Part shown: positions 9,708 to 19,300 of the stretch, one piece after another | How the letters are laid out: every line of letters begins with the position of its first letter | Numbering within the stretch: the stretch's first letter is position 1 | DNA from: Caldifarciminota bacterium | Lineage (GTDB): Bacteria > Hydrothermota > Tepidihabitantia > SM23-42 | NCBI GenBank assembly: GCA_020353055.1 | Contig: CP070686.1 | Coordinates: 311,814-375,813 of the forward strand | Length of the DNA: 64,000 nt | Direction: 5' to 3' | Position numbers and translations under genes: made by a program | The notes under the pieces: model-generated | Database searches by the model: none | Told to the model about the DNA's origin: nothing | The model's input: the letters and a program-made list of their open reading frames with translations, nothing else

Positions 9708-10439
9708 TCATTGTTCTTCGATTAGACCCTTCATTGGTACGAAGCGCACCGGAATAATTTCTTTCTTTTCCAAAACACCCGCGACTTTTGTATAGAGGGT
9801 CAATATCTGAAAATTCTCACCAAGAGGTACGATCAACCTACCTCCTTCGGCAAGCTGTATGATCAAAGGTTCAGGTAATTCAGGGGGCGCACAAGTGATG
9901 ATGATCGCATCAAAAGGCGCCTTTTCTGGCCAACCAAGAAAACCATCCCCGTGCCTCACGTGTACATTTTCGTATCCTAGGACATTCAGTCGCTTCGCTG
10001 CCGAATCTGCGAGGGATTCAATGATTTCTATCGTAAAAACCTCTCCGGCAAGCAGTGATAAAACCGCAGCCTGATATCCTGACCCGGTGCCGACTTCAAG
10101 AACGCGATCAGTAGATGCCAACTGTATCTCTTCCGTCATCAAAGCCACAATATATGGCTGTGATATAGTCTGTTCTTCACCGATCGGTAAGGGGAAATCC
10201 CCATAAGCCAATTTCTCAAGACTCTTAGGCACAAATCTGTGACGCTCAACTTTGAGCATAGCGGATATCACTCTATCGTCTTTTATGCCCCGTGCTTCGA
10301 TCTGACTATCGACCATATCCTTTCTGGCCAGAATGTCCCACGAGACTTCTTTTTGGTTGTTTTTTGCGGCACATCCGGTGGTTTGAACGGCACTCAACAA
10401 GACCACGGTCAAAGCAAATCTACGAACTGAGATCGGCAT
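9708..10439 (-). CDS. pcm: Protein-L-isoaspartate O-methyltransferase with lipoprotein signal
   Basis: PCMT methylates L-isoaspartyl residues with S-adenosylmethionine to start repair of aged proteins. The SAM-binding motif VLEVGTGSGYQAAVLSLL and the upstream PYIVALMTE and GEEQTISQ segments are characteristic. Unlike cytoplasmic PCMTs, this 243-residue form begins with a hydrophobic signal and a Cys at about residue 23 (VQTTGC, lipobox-like), so it is predicted to be a secreted lipoprotein. It is the last gene of a minus-strand operon behind two roadblock proteins and a large TPR protein. The enzyme family is clear; an extracytoplasmic location is inference, and a SAM supply there is hard to explain. 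Confidence 0.88.
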   Translation of the reverse strand: MPISVRRFALTVVLLSAVQTTGCAAKNNQKEVSWDILARKDMVDSQIEARGIKDDRVISAMLKVERHRFVPKSLEKLAYGDFPLPIGEEQTISQPYIVALMTEEIQLASTDRVLEVGTGSGYQAAVLSLLAGEVFTIEIIESLADSAAKRLNVLGYENVHVRHGDGFLGWPEKAPFDAIIITCAPPELPEPLIIQLAEGGRLIVPLGENFQILTLYTKVAGVLEKKEIIPVRFVPMKGLIEEQ

Positions 10440-10472
10440 TCGTCCTATTCTCCCGATAGCAGGGTACCCTGT

Positions 10473-10775
10473 CTATGTCATTTTGTTCAGTCTGATCTTT
10501 ATCAGGCCAACGTTTGCATCTTTGTGGCAGATGACGAATATGATACCAGCCTCGACTTCTTTCAGGAAAAGAACATTGTCCTCCGTGTAGATTATCGCGG
10601 ATGCGCCTTCGACACCAAGGCTGTTCTTTATGCGGTTTACGACGCGCGCGGCAATTGCCCCAAGCCTCTCTGTATCATATTCGTATGTCGCTTGTCCTTC
10701 AATGATAAAGCCATCATCGCTCACTAACCCGACGCCGAGCACTTTTGGTATTTTGATAAATTCCTTTAACTTCAT
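10473..10775 (-). CDS. Roadblock/LC7 domain protein
   Basis: A 100-residue single-domain protein of the Roadblock/LC7 (MglB-like) fold. The pattern VLGVGLVSDDGFIIEG, followed by a helix (RLGAIAARVVNRI) and the strand pair AIIYTEDNVLFLKEV/IIFVICH, is typical. Roadblock proteins often regulate small Ras-like GTPases such as MglA in bacterial motility and polarity. Its start overlaps the stop of the upstream TPR-roadblock gene by four bases, so the two are probably made together and may heterodimerise. No MglA-type GTPase gene is in this window. Confidence 0.8.
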   Translation of the reverse strand: MKLKEFIKIPKVLGVGLVSDDGFIIEGQATYEYDTERLGAIAARVVNRIKNSLGVEGASAIIYTEDNVLFLKEVEAGIIFVICHKDANVGLIKIRLNKMT

Positions 10776-11863
10776 CCTAATATCTCCTCTATCTCTTCAA
10801 TGATCTTACGAGCATACACAAAAACCAAACCCGGCTTCGCTTCCAATCTGGTGATGACTATCAACAAGGAATCTCCGACTGCCATAACGCATATCGTTTC
10901 ATCCTCTTTCTCGATAATGCAGCGAGTCAGGCCACCACGTTTCAACATTCGGAAGGCTTCATCAACATCCAGACAAATTCCTGCGATCGAAGCACATATT
11001 ACTTCGACATCGTCAGCCGCTTTGCTGTAGTCTTTTATCAACAAGCCGTCCTTGGTTGCGATGAACACGCTCTTCACATTATCCAGTGCCAAGAGCCGCC
11101 CAACTGGTTTGTCGAGGGCTTCAAGAGGCACACTTTCGCTCTCGGGTCTTTTTTCAGGAAGTTCCTGAACGAATGATTCAGCGGCGGCCTCTTCGCGGCC
11201 TTCCTTCTCTGCAACAACCTCTGCAGGACCAGTGGGTAATATCACTTCACGGATGGAACCAACCGATTCAGCAGGCGAGGTCTCATCGTGGATTTCCTCT
11301 TCCGTTTCGGGAGGCAAAACAATCTCATGAACTGCCTCCTCATGATCAGAAGGCAGCACAACTTCATGGATTACTTCCTCCTGGCCCGAGGGTAACACAA
11401 CTTCATTAATCGTTTCTTCACGTCCTGTAGCCTTTGGTTCTTCCTCCGCAGCAGGCTCGGCAACTTGAGTTTTGGGGACCGGTGCGAAATCAGGTATCAA
11501 CTTTTCAAGCGACTGCAAAGCCTCGGCATTTTCAGAATTAAGCTTCAACGTTGTCTCATAGAATTTCTTTGCCTTCACGTTGTCACCCAACTTGAGATAA
11601 CTGTGCCCTAAATATAGATTAGCATTCTCGTCAGCCTTGATGTCTTCGTATATCGCTTCAAGGGTCTCGACGGCCTTGTCGAATTCGCCCTTCAAATAAT
11701 ACGCGCGGCCAAGTATAATTTTTGCTAAATGATAATTAGGGTTGCGTACGAGCCCATCCTTCAATATTGAAATCGCCTCGTCGATCATACCTGATGAAAT
11801 ATAGACATCAGCCAACGTGGCAAAAATCAATGCTCCCGAATCAACCCTCAATTCATCTGCCAT
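10772..11863 (-). CDS. TPR-Roadblock/LC7 fusion protein with 13-residue repeats
   Basis: This 363-residue protein has three to four TPR units in residues 5-130. A linker of five 13-residue acidic repeats (about residues 149-213) follows, and a C-terminal Roadblock/LC7 domain spans about 250-363 (NVKSVFIATKDGLLIKDYS through LFVYARKIIEEIEEILG-like strands and helices). It has no signal peptide and is probably a cytoplasmic scaffold. It lies 15 bases after the large TPR gene and overlaps the next roadblock gene. The arrangement suggests a regulatory module for a GTPase or motility system, given the pilT genes nearby. That link is inference. Confidence 0.75.
   Translation of the reverse strand: MADELRVDSGALIFATLADVYISSGMIDEAISILKDGLVRNPNYHLAKIILGRAYYLKGEFDKAVETLEAIYEDIKADENANLYLGHSYLKLGDNVKAKKFYETTLKLNSENAEALQSLEKLIPDFAPVPKTQVAEPAAEEEPKATGREETINEVVLPSGQEEVIHEVVLPSDHEEAVHEIVLPPETEEEIHDETSPAESVGSIREVILPTGPAEVVAEKEGREEAAAESFVQELPEKRPESESVPLEALDKPVGRLLALDNVKSVFIATKDGLLIKDYSKAADDVEVICASIAGICLDVDEAFRMLKRGGLTRCIIEKEDETICVMAVGDSLLIVITRLEAKPGLVFVYARKIIEEIEEILG
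11225..11419 (-). repeat. Five tandem 39-base coding repeats (13 residues each)
   Basis: Within the TPR-roadblock gene, five imperfect units of 13 residues follow one another with consensus EExIHEVVLPSxx. The first three and the last keep the (E/I)V(V/I)LP core; the fourth has diverged (IHDETSP). They probably form an extended linker. Copy number could vary among strains. Confidence 0.8.
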
Positions 11864-11878
11864 CTCATCTCCTCAATT

Positions 11879-14257
11879 TCATATCTCTTTCTCCAAAATC
11901 TCAGAAAGCTCGATTGTGAGTGTTAAACAGTGTCTTATTTTATCTGCCAAATCTTGTGGTGGACTCAACAATAACGCCTTCTTCCAACTCTCGCAAGCAT
12001 CAGTGAAGGCACCTTGTTGTACGCTCAGCAAACCGCGATGATAATAAGGCAAAGGCTTCGAGGCATCGACTTCAATCGCTTTGTCAAAGTGTTCCTTTGC
12101 CCTACCATACTGATGTTTCTCCGCCCAGTATATTCCAGCAAGAATGTTATATTCATAATCTTCCGGACGCTCACTGGCCAAGAAGTCAACAAATGGCTCT
12201 GCACTAGCATAGTCTTTTTTATTTATATAGATCCTGAGTAGTTTCAGATTTACCCCAACATTTTCTCGATCCCTTTCATACACCCTGATGTATGATTCGA
12301 GAGCATCGTCCTCCTCACCCAATGAATATGCAAGTTCGGCAACTTCATTGAACCATTGTGGATTTTCTGGTTCAAGATCCGCGAGTTCCTGATACTTCGC
12401 CCTTGCTTCTTCGATCCTGCCCTCTTTCTTGAGCATGATTGCAAGAGCGGCAATTATATCGACAACGTCAGGTTGTGCCTGATGCTTGTTCTGGAGTAAT
12501 TCTATTGCTTCGGTAACTTCACCCTGATTGAAGAGAATATCAGCCTTCAGTAAGGCTGCTTTATAGTATTGAGGGTCAATCTCAAGAGCTTCACCAACTC
12601 GTTTGAGGGCATCTGCTGGATTATTCCTACCCAGATATCTTTCTGCTTCAGCCAGAAGTTCGTCAGGTGTAGTCGCCTGCGGTGCCAGTACTTGTTCGAC
12701 CACTTCATCAGTTACAGGATGTGATCTCGGTATGTAATACGGCCCGAATTCAGAAATGGCCGGGTCTAACGATAGGTGATACTTCTCATTATCATAATTC
12801 GGTTCGATCTCCATACCTTTCCTAATATGCACAAGACCTTCTTCGTATTTACCCAGTCGCGTTGCGATGAAACCCATATTGTAATATGCACCGGCATGGT
12901 GGGGTACCACTTCCAGCACTCGCTCGAAGGCATCCAGAGCCTTTTTGTCCTCGCCCCTCTCCATGTACACGAGACCGTGTAGGAAATCGACATCTATACT
13001 TTTATAATCCAACAAAGCGAGCGTCTTATCGTAATCGTCATTTTTCAAATAATGCATGGCCAAATTGAATTTAGCATCGACATTACCCGCTGCCATTGAT
13101 TTCTCATAATTACCCAGAGCTTTATCAATATCGCCGAGCATGTATTGTGCGACCGCGATATTGTTCAGCGCCAGGGAATCATTACCATCCTGAACCAGCA
13201 CCTTCTCAAACCACTCCAGAGCGCCGCCAATTTGCCCTTGCATGATGTTTACCACACCAAGAGCATTTGCGCACTTGACAGCGTCAAAATCGCGTCTCAA
13301 GGCCTGCTGCAAATTGTGTGTCGCCTCCTCAAATTTACCCAGATAAATATCTGCTTCCGCAATAGCAAAGTGCACCTCGGGTGCGCCCTTCTTTAGCTTC
13401 AAGCATTCGTTGAACTCACGTTCGGCTTCATCGAATAATCCTTTGTTACGGTACGACATTCCCATATTATAATGGATCTTGTACGAATCTCCCGAGACCT
13501 TGGGAATACCAAGTTGTTCTTTCAGAAATTCCCATTGATCACGCTGAGACTCAATATCGATAGGCAAACCACCCTCTTCTCTGGCCAACGCAGGGTTCAA
13601 AGATATCGCCTTCTTGACGGCCTCAATGCTATCCTGCGTACGACCTTTCTCACCCAATGCCAAACCCAACAGAAAATACGTCTCGGCCGAATTATCGTCG
13701 AATTTCAATGCCTCCTCGAGATTCTTTATCGACATGTCAATAACACCTTTACGCAGGTAAATCTCACCCATCATTCGATAACCTTCATGCGCCTCCCTGA
13801 TCTTCAGCGCATATTTCATTTCTTCGAGTGCATCGTCATATTTGCCAAGGAATTTAAGCGTATTGCTGAACCCAAAATGGGCACGATAAGAATCTGGATT
13901 GGCATCTAGGACCTTCTTATAGTAAACGATAGCATGCGAGTACTTCTGCAACTTGACATACGTGTCTGCAAGTTCAAGAATCTTATTCTCGTCGTGAGGA
14001 TCTTTCTCTATACTCAGACTCAGCTGTTCGACCCTTTCCTCAAGTTTGCCTGTTTTTCTCAGTATTATCTCAAGGTTGTTGCGCGCCAAAACGAAGTTAG
14101 GATTGAGTTCGAGCGCTTTTTCGAGCTCTTCGATAGCCTCCGGATACAATCCTTTATTATAATAGACGATCGCAAGATTGTTGTGAGCACCAGGATCATC
14201 CGGTGGAATCCTCTCCGCAAAGCTGCTCAAAACCTTCTGCTCGTCTGGTGATATCAT
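11879..14257 (-). CDS. Large tetratricopeptide repeat protein
   Basis: A 792-residue protein made almost entirely of TPR units (for example AIVYYNKGLYPEAIEELEKALELNPN). An irregular stretch around residues 495-530 separates two TPR arrays. There is no signal peptide or membrane segment, so a cytoplasmic scaffold is likely. It opens a four-gene minus-strand unit followed by two roadblock proteins and a lipoprotein PCMT. The Shine-Dalgarno sequence before ATG 14257 is weak. The function is unknown; the long array suggests assembly of several partners. Confidence 0.75.
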   Translation of the reverse strand: MISPDEQKVLSSFAERIPPDDPGAHNNLAIVYYNKGLYPEAIEELEKALELNPNFVLARNNLEIILRKTGKLEERVEQLSLSIEKDPHDENKILELADTYVKLQKYSHAIVYYKKVLDANPDSYRAHFGFSNTLKFLGKYDDALEEMKYALKIREAHEGYRMMGEIYLRKGVIDMSIKNLEEALKFDDNSAETYFLLGLALGEKGRTQDSIEAVKKAISLNPALAREEGGLPIDIESQRDQWEFLKEQLGIPKVSGDSYKIHYNMGMSYRNKGLFDEAEREFNECLKLKKGAPEVHFAIAEADIYLGKFEEATHNLQQALRRDFDAVKCANALGVVNIMQGQIGGALEWFEKVLVQDGNDSLALNNIAVAQYMLGDIDKALGNYEKSMAAGNVDAKFNLAMHYLKNDDYDKTLALLDYKSIDVDFLHGLVYMERGEDKKALDAFERVLEVVPHHAGAYYNMGFIATRLGKYEEGLVHIRKGMEIEPNYDNEKYHLSLDPAISEFGPYYIPRSHPVTDEVVEQVLAPQATTPDELLAEAERYLGRNNPADALKRVGEALEIDPQYYKAALLKADILFNQGEVTEAIELLQNKHQAQPDVVDIIAALAIMLKKEGRIEEARAKYQELADLEPENPQWFNEVAELAYSLGEEDDALESYIRVYERDRENVGVNLKLLRIYINKKDYASAEPFVDFLASERPEDYEYNILAGIYWAEKHQYGRAKEHFDKAIEVDASKPLPYYHRGLLSVQQGAFTDACESWKKALLLSPPQDLADKIRHCLTLTIELSEILEKEI

Positions 14258-14285
14258 AGGTTCATTTCCGGCAACATGAAGAACC

Positions 14286-14302
14286 CCGATATATAATATC
14301 GG
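14286..14302. other. Short perfect palindrome in the TPR operon leader
   Basis: CCGATAT and ATATCGG flank a three-base loop. It sits in the leader between the promoter at 14354-14381 and the TPR start. It could be an RNA hairpin or a binding site for a dimeric regulator; nothing more can be said. Confidence 0.4.
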
Positions 14303-14353
14303 CTATTAGATAAAACGCATTCGTAAAAAAAACTACCCCGTGTCATATACAAT

Positions 14354-14381
14354 ATTTTACTAAAATCCGCCAAAATGTCAA
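14354..14381 (-). promoter_or_regulatory. Promoter of the TPR-roadblock-pcm operon
   Basis: On the minus strand TTGACA (14381-14376) and TAAAAT (14359-14354) lie 16 bases apart. Transcription would start near 14347, giving a leader of about 90 bases. Confidence 0.7.
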
Positions 14382-14427
14382 GAAAATCTTGGTAACTCCA
14401 CACTTCTTGGCTCGTGATAAACAAAAA

Positions 14428-14500
14428 TGCCAGGGCGCAGAATCGAACTGCGGACACCCGGATTTTCAGTCCGGTGCTCTACCAACTGAGCTACCCTGGC
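14428..14500 (-). tRNA. tRNA-Phe (anticodon GAA)
   Basis: Read on the minus strand, the sequence folds into a full cloverleaf: acceptor stem GCCAGGG/CCCTGGC, D-arm with AGTTGGTAGA, anticodon arm with loop CTGAAAA (anticodon GAA), and T-arm with GTTCGATTC. The discriminator base is A. The 3' CCA is not encoded. It has its own promoter just upstream. Confidence 0.97.
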
Positions 14501-14510
14501 TCAATGCATC

Positions 14511-14538
14511 ATTCTATCCAAAAAATATTGGATGTCAA
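14511..14538 (-). promoter_or_regulatory. Promoter of tRNA-Phe
   Basis: On the minus strand TTGACA (14538-14533) and TAGAAT (14516-14511) are 16 bases apart, ten bases ahead of the mature tRNA 5' end. Confidence 0.75.
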
Positions 14539-14577
14539 GTGACTGAGGTTTTAACAACCAACCTTGTGTCCATGCAT

Positions 14578-16209
14578 CTATCTAACACCACTCCCACCTC
14601 TTACGTACCTTGTAACAACCTTCATTACCTCAATAACCATGAATAGCGCAAGTAATACCAGTACAGCGGCGATACAAGTTAACATATACTGACGGCCTTT
14701 CATGAATTGAGAGATCTGAAGGAACAAAGCCCCAAGAGTCGTCAAGAGCATGAATAGCGCTGGATATAACGAATATTTGATGTGTTGGCTCTTACTCAAT
14801 AGCCAGGTAGTCAAAACAAAGAGAGTGAGCGCTGCAACGAGTTGATTTGCCGCACCGAAAACAGGCCATATCGACTGCCAGGAACCGAGCGATAACCATA
14901 AGGCAAAGCCAATGATGACCGCCGTATTGAAGTAGCGGTTCTTGAAGAAACCTATTCCCAATGTATCACCGAACAATTCCTCGCCAAGATAGCGGGCAAT
15001 CCTGGTCGCCGAATCTAGAGTCGTCATGATGAAAGTCTTGAGCATGGTAATCCCCAAAAGCATCCCAAAGGTGTGAAATATCGGTTTCACTATCTCACCG
15101 TATCCAGTGCCGAAGGTCTTAATCCAATTGCCTCCTTTCATCAATTCAGGATACACCAGCCCTTCAGGGCCGCCTTTCCAGTATAATCCGGCGGTTACAG
15201 CCAGCACTGCCAGGATCGCCAACAGACCCTCGGCCAGCATCGCACCATATCCGATTCTACGAGCATCACGTTCGCTACCCAGCTGCTTTGCCGTTGTGCC
15301 ACTAGCCACCAAGGAATGAAACCCGGAAATCGCTCCGCACGCAATGATCACAAACATCATTGGCCACAAAGAACCTGAAGCACTATCCCAGCTGATAAAG
15401 AAGGGCGCATGGATCTGGGGACGCGTTATGAATAGACCAACGTAGCCAAACAACAGCCCAAAAAACAATACAAAACTCGCCAGGTAATCTCTCGGTTGTA
15501 GAAGAATGTTTACCGGTAAGACAGATGCAAGAAATGCATAACCGAATAGACATAGCAACCAGAACGTGAACGTCGCCTGAATAGGAAGAAGATAACCCAG
15601 GAAAATCAGGCAAAACAGCATGACTATTCCCAGCAGGCTCGATAGCAGTAGATTTACATTCCATTTATAGGTCATCAAACCGACAAAAAGAGCAACAAGG
15701 AGTAACCCAAAGGTTGGAATTACCACACTAGGTGTAGTCTGGAGCGTCTTGGCCGCGGATGCGGCAAAAACCGCGATCACCAGGACTAATGTCAGCCAGA
15801 GGAATACCCCGAAGATGAGCTTCGACCGTGAACCAAGAGTACTCTGCGCGATATTGGCAACTGATCTACCCCTTTCCCGTATCGATATCATCAATGCGGC
15901 AAAATCATGTACTCCACCGATGAAGATCGAGCCGAAAAAAATCCACAGAACGGCCGGGCCCCAACCCCATATGACAACAGCTATCACCGGACCAAGGATA
16001 GGCCCGGCGCCTGCGATCGAAGCAAAGTGATGACCGAAAAGAACCATCCAGTGCTTGGCAGGCACGTAATCACGGCCATCGTACATTGAATGAGCAGGTG
16101 TCTTTCTCTTCGGGTCGACACGGAAGAGCCTTTCAAGCAAACGTCCATAAATCAAATAGCCACATAAAAAAACAAGAAAGGCAATGACCGCCAGGAAAAG
16201 TGCGTTCAT
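14578..16209 (-). CDS. cstA: CstA family carbon starvation / pyruvate transporter
   Basis: CstA-family proteins are polytopic inner-membrane transporters; the E. coli members take up pyruvate or peptides under carbon limitation. This 543-residue protein shows the conserved N-terminal motifs PAKHWMVLFGHHFASIAGAGPI and VHDFAALMISIRERGRS, and more than a dozen hydrophobic segments. It is shorter than E. coli CstA (about 700) but close to CstA-like proteins of many other phyla. A clear AGGAGG precedes ATG 16209, and a perfect promoter lies immediately upstream. It is transcribed alone. The substrate is inferred from the family. Confidence 0.9.
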   Translation of the reverse strand: MNALFLAVIAFLVFLCGYLIYGRLLERLFRVDPKRKTPAHSMYDGRDYVPAKHWMVLFGHHFASIAGAGPILGPVIAVVIWGWGPAVLWIFFGSIFIGGVHDFAALMISIRERGRSVANIAQSTLGSRSKLIFGVFLWLTLVLVIAVFAASAAKTLQTTPSVVIPTFGLLLVALFVGLMTYKWNVNLLLSSLLGIVMLFCLIFLGYLLPIQATFTFWLLCLFGYAFLASVLPVNILLQPRDYLASFVLFFGLLFGYVGLFITRPQIHAPFFISWDSASGSLWPMMFVIIACGAISGFHSLVASGTTAKQLGSERDARRIGYGAMLAEGLLAILAVLAVTAGLYWKGGPEGLVYPELMKGGNWIKTFGTGYGEIVKPIFHTFGMLLGITMLKTFIMTTLDSATRIARYLGEELFGDTLGIGFFKNRYFNTAVIIGFALWLSLGSWQSIWPVFGAANQLVAALTLFVLTTWLLSKSQHIKYSLYPALFMLLTTLGALFLQISQFMKGRQYMLTCIAAVLVLLALFMVIEVMKVVTRYVRGGSGVR

Positions 16210-16224
16210 GAAACCTCCTGAGCC

Positions 16225-16252
16225 ATTATAAACGCAACAGCGAATGTGTCAA
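16225..16252 (-). promoter_or_regulatory. Promoter of cstA
   Basis: On the minus strand TTGACA (16252-16247) and TATAAT (16230-16225) are 16 bases apart. The predicted start near 16218 leaves a leader of only about nine bases, made up largely of the Shine-Dalgarno sequence. Confidence 0.8.
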
Positions 16253-16309
16253 CAAACGGGGGCAGCGCGACGTGTATCTCTTCGGAATCCTCACAAGAGT
16301 ATTATTTTC

Positions 16310-19300
16310 TCAACCCGGGCGGTTATGGTATTCATGCAAAGGCCGCGTCACAAGAGAATGCCGTCGGGCAAAATTGATCGCTTCTACCTCGGCTTCGGCT
16401 GAAGTAAGTGCGGTAATGAATGGAATACCCAGTTCCACCGCGAGACGCCTCATCACATAGCCGTCACGTTTTGCACTGTGGGTCATGCTCGGCGTATTTA
16501 TGATCAAATCAATTTGCCGCTGTCGCATCAGGTCCAGAGCGTTCGGCGATTTGTGTTCACTAATGCGGTAGACCGTCTGGACATCTACCCCCTGACGCCG
16601 GAGATAATCGGACGTCCCACGCGTGGCTACGAGTTTGAACCCAGAATCAACCAGAGATCCCACGAGATTCAAGATCTTCGGTTTGTCTTCATCGCGCACC
16701 GTGATATATACCGTTCCCTTTCTACTGAACCTCTCGTCGCTCAGTATTGCCTTGTAGTATGCTGCGCCGAAACTACGATCGATTGCCATAACCTCACCGG
16801 TTGATTTCATCTCCGGTCCAAGAATAGGATCGACACCGGTAAGTTTCTGGAACGGAAACACTGGACCTTTTACCGACACATACCGACGTCTGGCAGGTTT
16901 GGGAAGATTGCCCTGCTTCTTCAAATCTTTGATGGTATTGCCGATGAGAATAAGGGTCGCCAGTTTTGCCAGTGGAATTCCTATTGTCTTCGAAACATAG
17001 GGTATGGTTCTCGAGGCTCGCGGATTTGCTTCGAGCACATATATTTCGCCATTCTGCACCGCGAATTGTATGTTTATGCAACCTCTGGTGTTCAGCGAAC
17101 GGGCGATCTCAATTGTTATGGACTCGATCTTACAGACTCTGTCACCCGTCAACGTCCGCGGAGGTATTACACAGTAAGAATCACCTGAGTGCACGCCCGC
17201 TTGCTCGATATGTTCCATTACACCACCGATGTAAACCTCCTCGCCATCACATATCGCGTCAACATCGACTTCAGTCGCGTTGGCAATGTACTTATCGACA
17301 AGGACCGGATGCTTTCTTGAAACACGCACCGCGGCCTCCATATACTGTTCCAGTCCCCGCTCTTCGTAGACGATCTCCATGGCACGGCCACCTAGTACGT
17401 AACTAGGACGCACGATGACCGGGTAACCTATCGAAGCAGCAACTGCCTTCACATCGCTGAAAGTATAACCGGTACCGAACGGCGGCTGACGGATACCGAG
17501 ACCTTTTAGTAGAGCAGAAAATTGCTCACGGTCTTCAGCACGGTGGATATCGGCGGGTTGGGTCCCCAGGATTTCAATGTCCAGAACACCACAGTTGATC
17601 AGATCAGCCAAGGGCATTGCCAGATTGATCGAGGTCTGACCGCCGAATTGAAGAATCGCCCCGCCAGGTTTTTCTCTTTCGATAACGTTGAGCACATCCT
17701 CAAGCACCAACGGTTCAAAATACAGACGGTTTGATACATCAAAATCAGTTGATACGGTTTCTGGATTGTTATTCATCATTATTGCTTCGTAGCCCGCATC
17801 TTTAATGGCGAGTGCAGCATGTACGCAGCAATAATCGAATTCAATACCCTGACCAATGCGGATCGGTCCGGAACCGATAATCAAAATGCGCTTGTTGCTC
17901 CTGATCCTTGACCTCACATCATTATTTGCCATATAGGTGGAATAGTAGTAAGGAGTGACCGCCTCAAACTCTCCAGCGCACGTATCGACCATATTGAATT
18001 TAGGCACGATACCACATGAAACACGGGTCGACCTTATTTCCTCGACTGGCCTGCCGACGAGCCGTGCGATGTCTTCGTCCGCATACCCGGATCGCTTTGC
18101 TTCGGACAAAAGAGGTGCAGCCAACGGCTCTTTCCTCAATCTTCCTTCGATCTTGATGATATTTGCAATTTTGGTGACGAAGAATGGATCAACGCCACTG
18201 AGCTGCGCGATCTTTCTGACTGAGTAACCCCGGCGCAGAGATTCGGCAATGCAGAAAAGCAGACGGTCGGTCGGCTCTTCAAGCTGCCTTATCAACTCAT
18301 ACTCCTTCACCGGTTCTGGCTCGAATCCCATCTGACTTATTTCTAACGATCTTACTGCTTTGAGCATCGCTTCCTCAATCGTACTGCCGATCGCCATGAC
18401 CTCACCGGTCGACTTCATCTGCGTGGTGATGCGACGCTCGACGGTTGGGAATTTATCGAAGGGCCAACGCGGTATCTTGGCGACAACATAGTCAAGCGCC
18501 GGCTCGAACGCCGCCGTAGTCTTCCCGGTGACCGTATTCGGAATTTCATCCAGATTCATACCCACCGCGATCTTGGCACTGACCCGGGCAATCGGATAGC
18601 CTGTCGCTTTCGACGCCAGCGCCGACGAACGTGATACGCGCGGATTGACCTCAATAACGCGGTAAGACCAGCGCTTCGGATCAACGGCGAACTGGATATT
18701 ACACCCACCGCAGATCTGCAAGGCCCGTATAATCTTCAGGCTAACGCTCCTGAGGGTCTGGTGCTCTTTGTCGGTAAGGGTCTGAGCTGGGGCAAAAACT
18801 ACGCTCTCACCCGTATGCACACCCATCGGGTTCAAGTTTTCCATGCTACAAATCGTAATGCAGTTGTCATTACCATCGCGCATAACCTCATATTCGAATT
18901 CCTTCCAGCCGAGTACGCTCTCTTCGATCAGCACCTGACCGATCTGCGATTGCCTGATCCCCGCCGCTGCGATTTCTTGAAGCTCCTGCCAATTGTACGC
19001 AACTCCGCTTCCTGTACCCCCTAATGTGTACGCTGGACGCACCAGAACCGGATAGGACATAGTGAGCATTGCCTCGCGTATTTGCCCAATAGTATGACAT
19101 GCTACACTCCGCGGAATAGGTACCCTGAGCCTTGCCATCAGACTCCGAAACCTGTCGCGATTCTCAGCCGCCTCGATCGTTTCCCTGTTCGACCCAAGAA
19201 GCTCAACGCCATACCGGTCAAGGATGCCTTCCTCAGCCAGGCGGAAAGACAGGTTCAGGGCGGTCTGCCCGCCAAACCCGGGAAGCAGACCATCCGGCTT

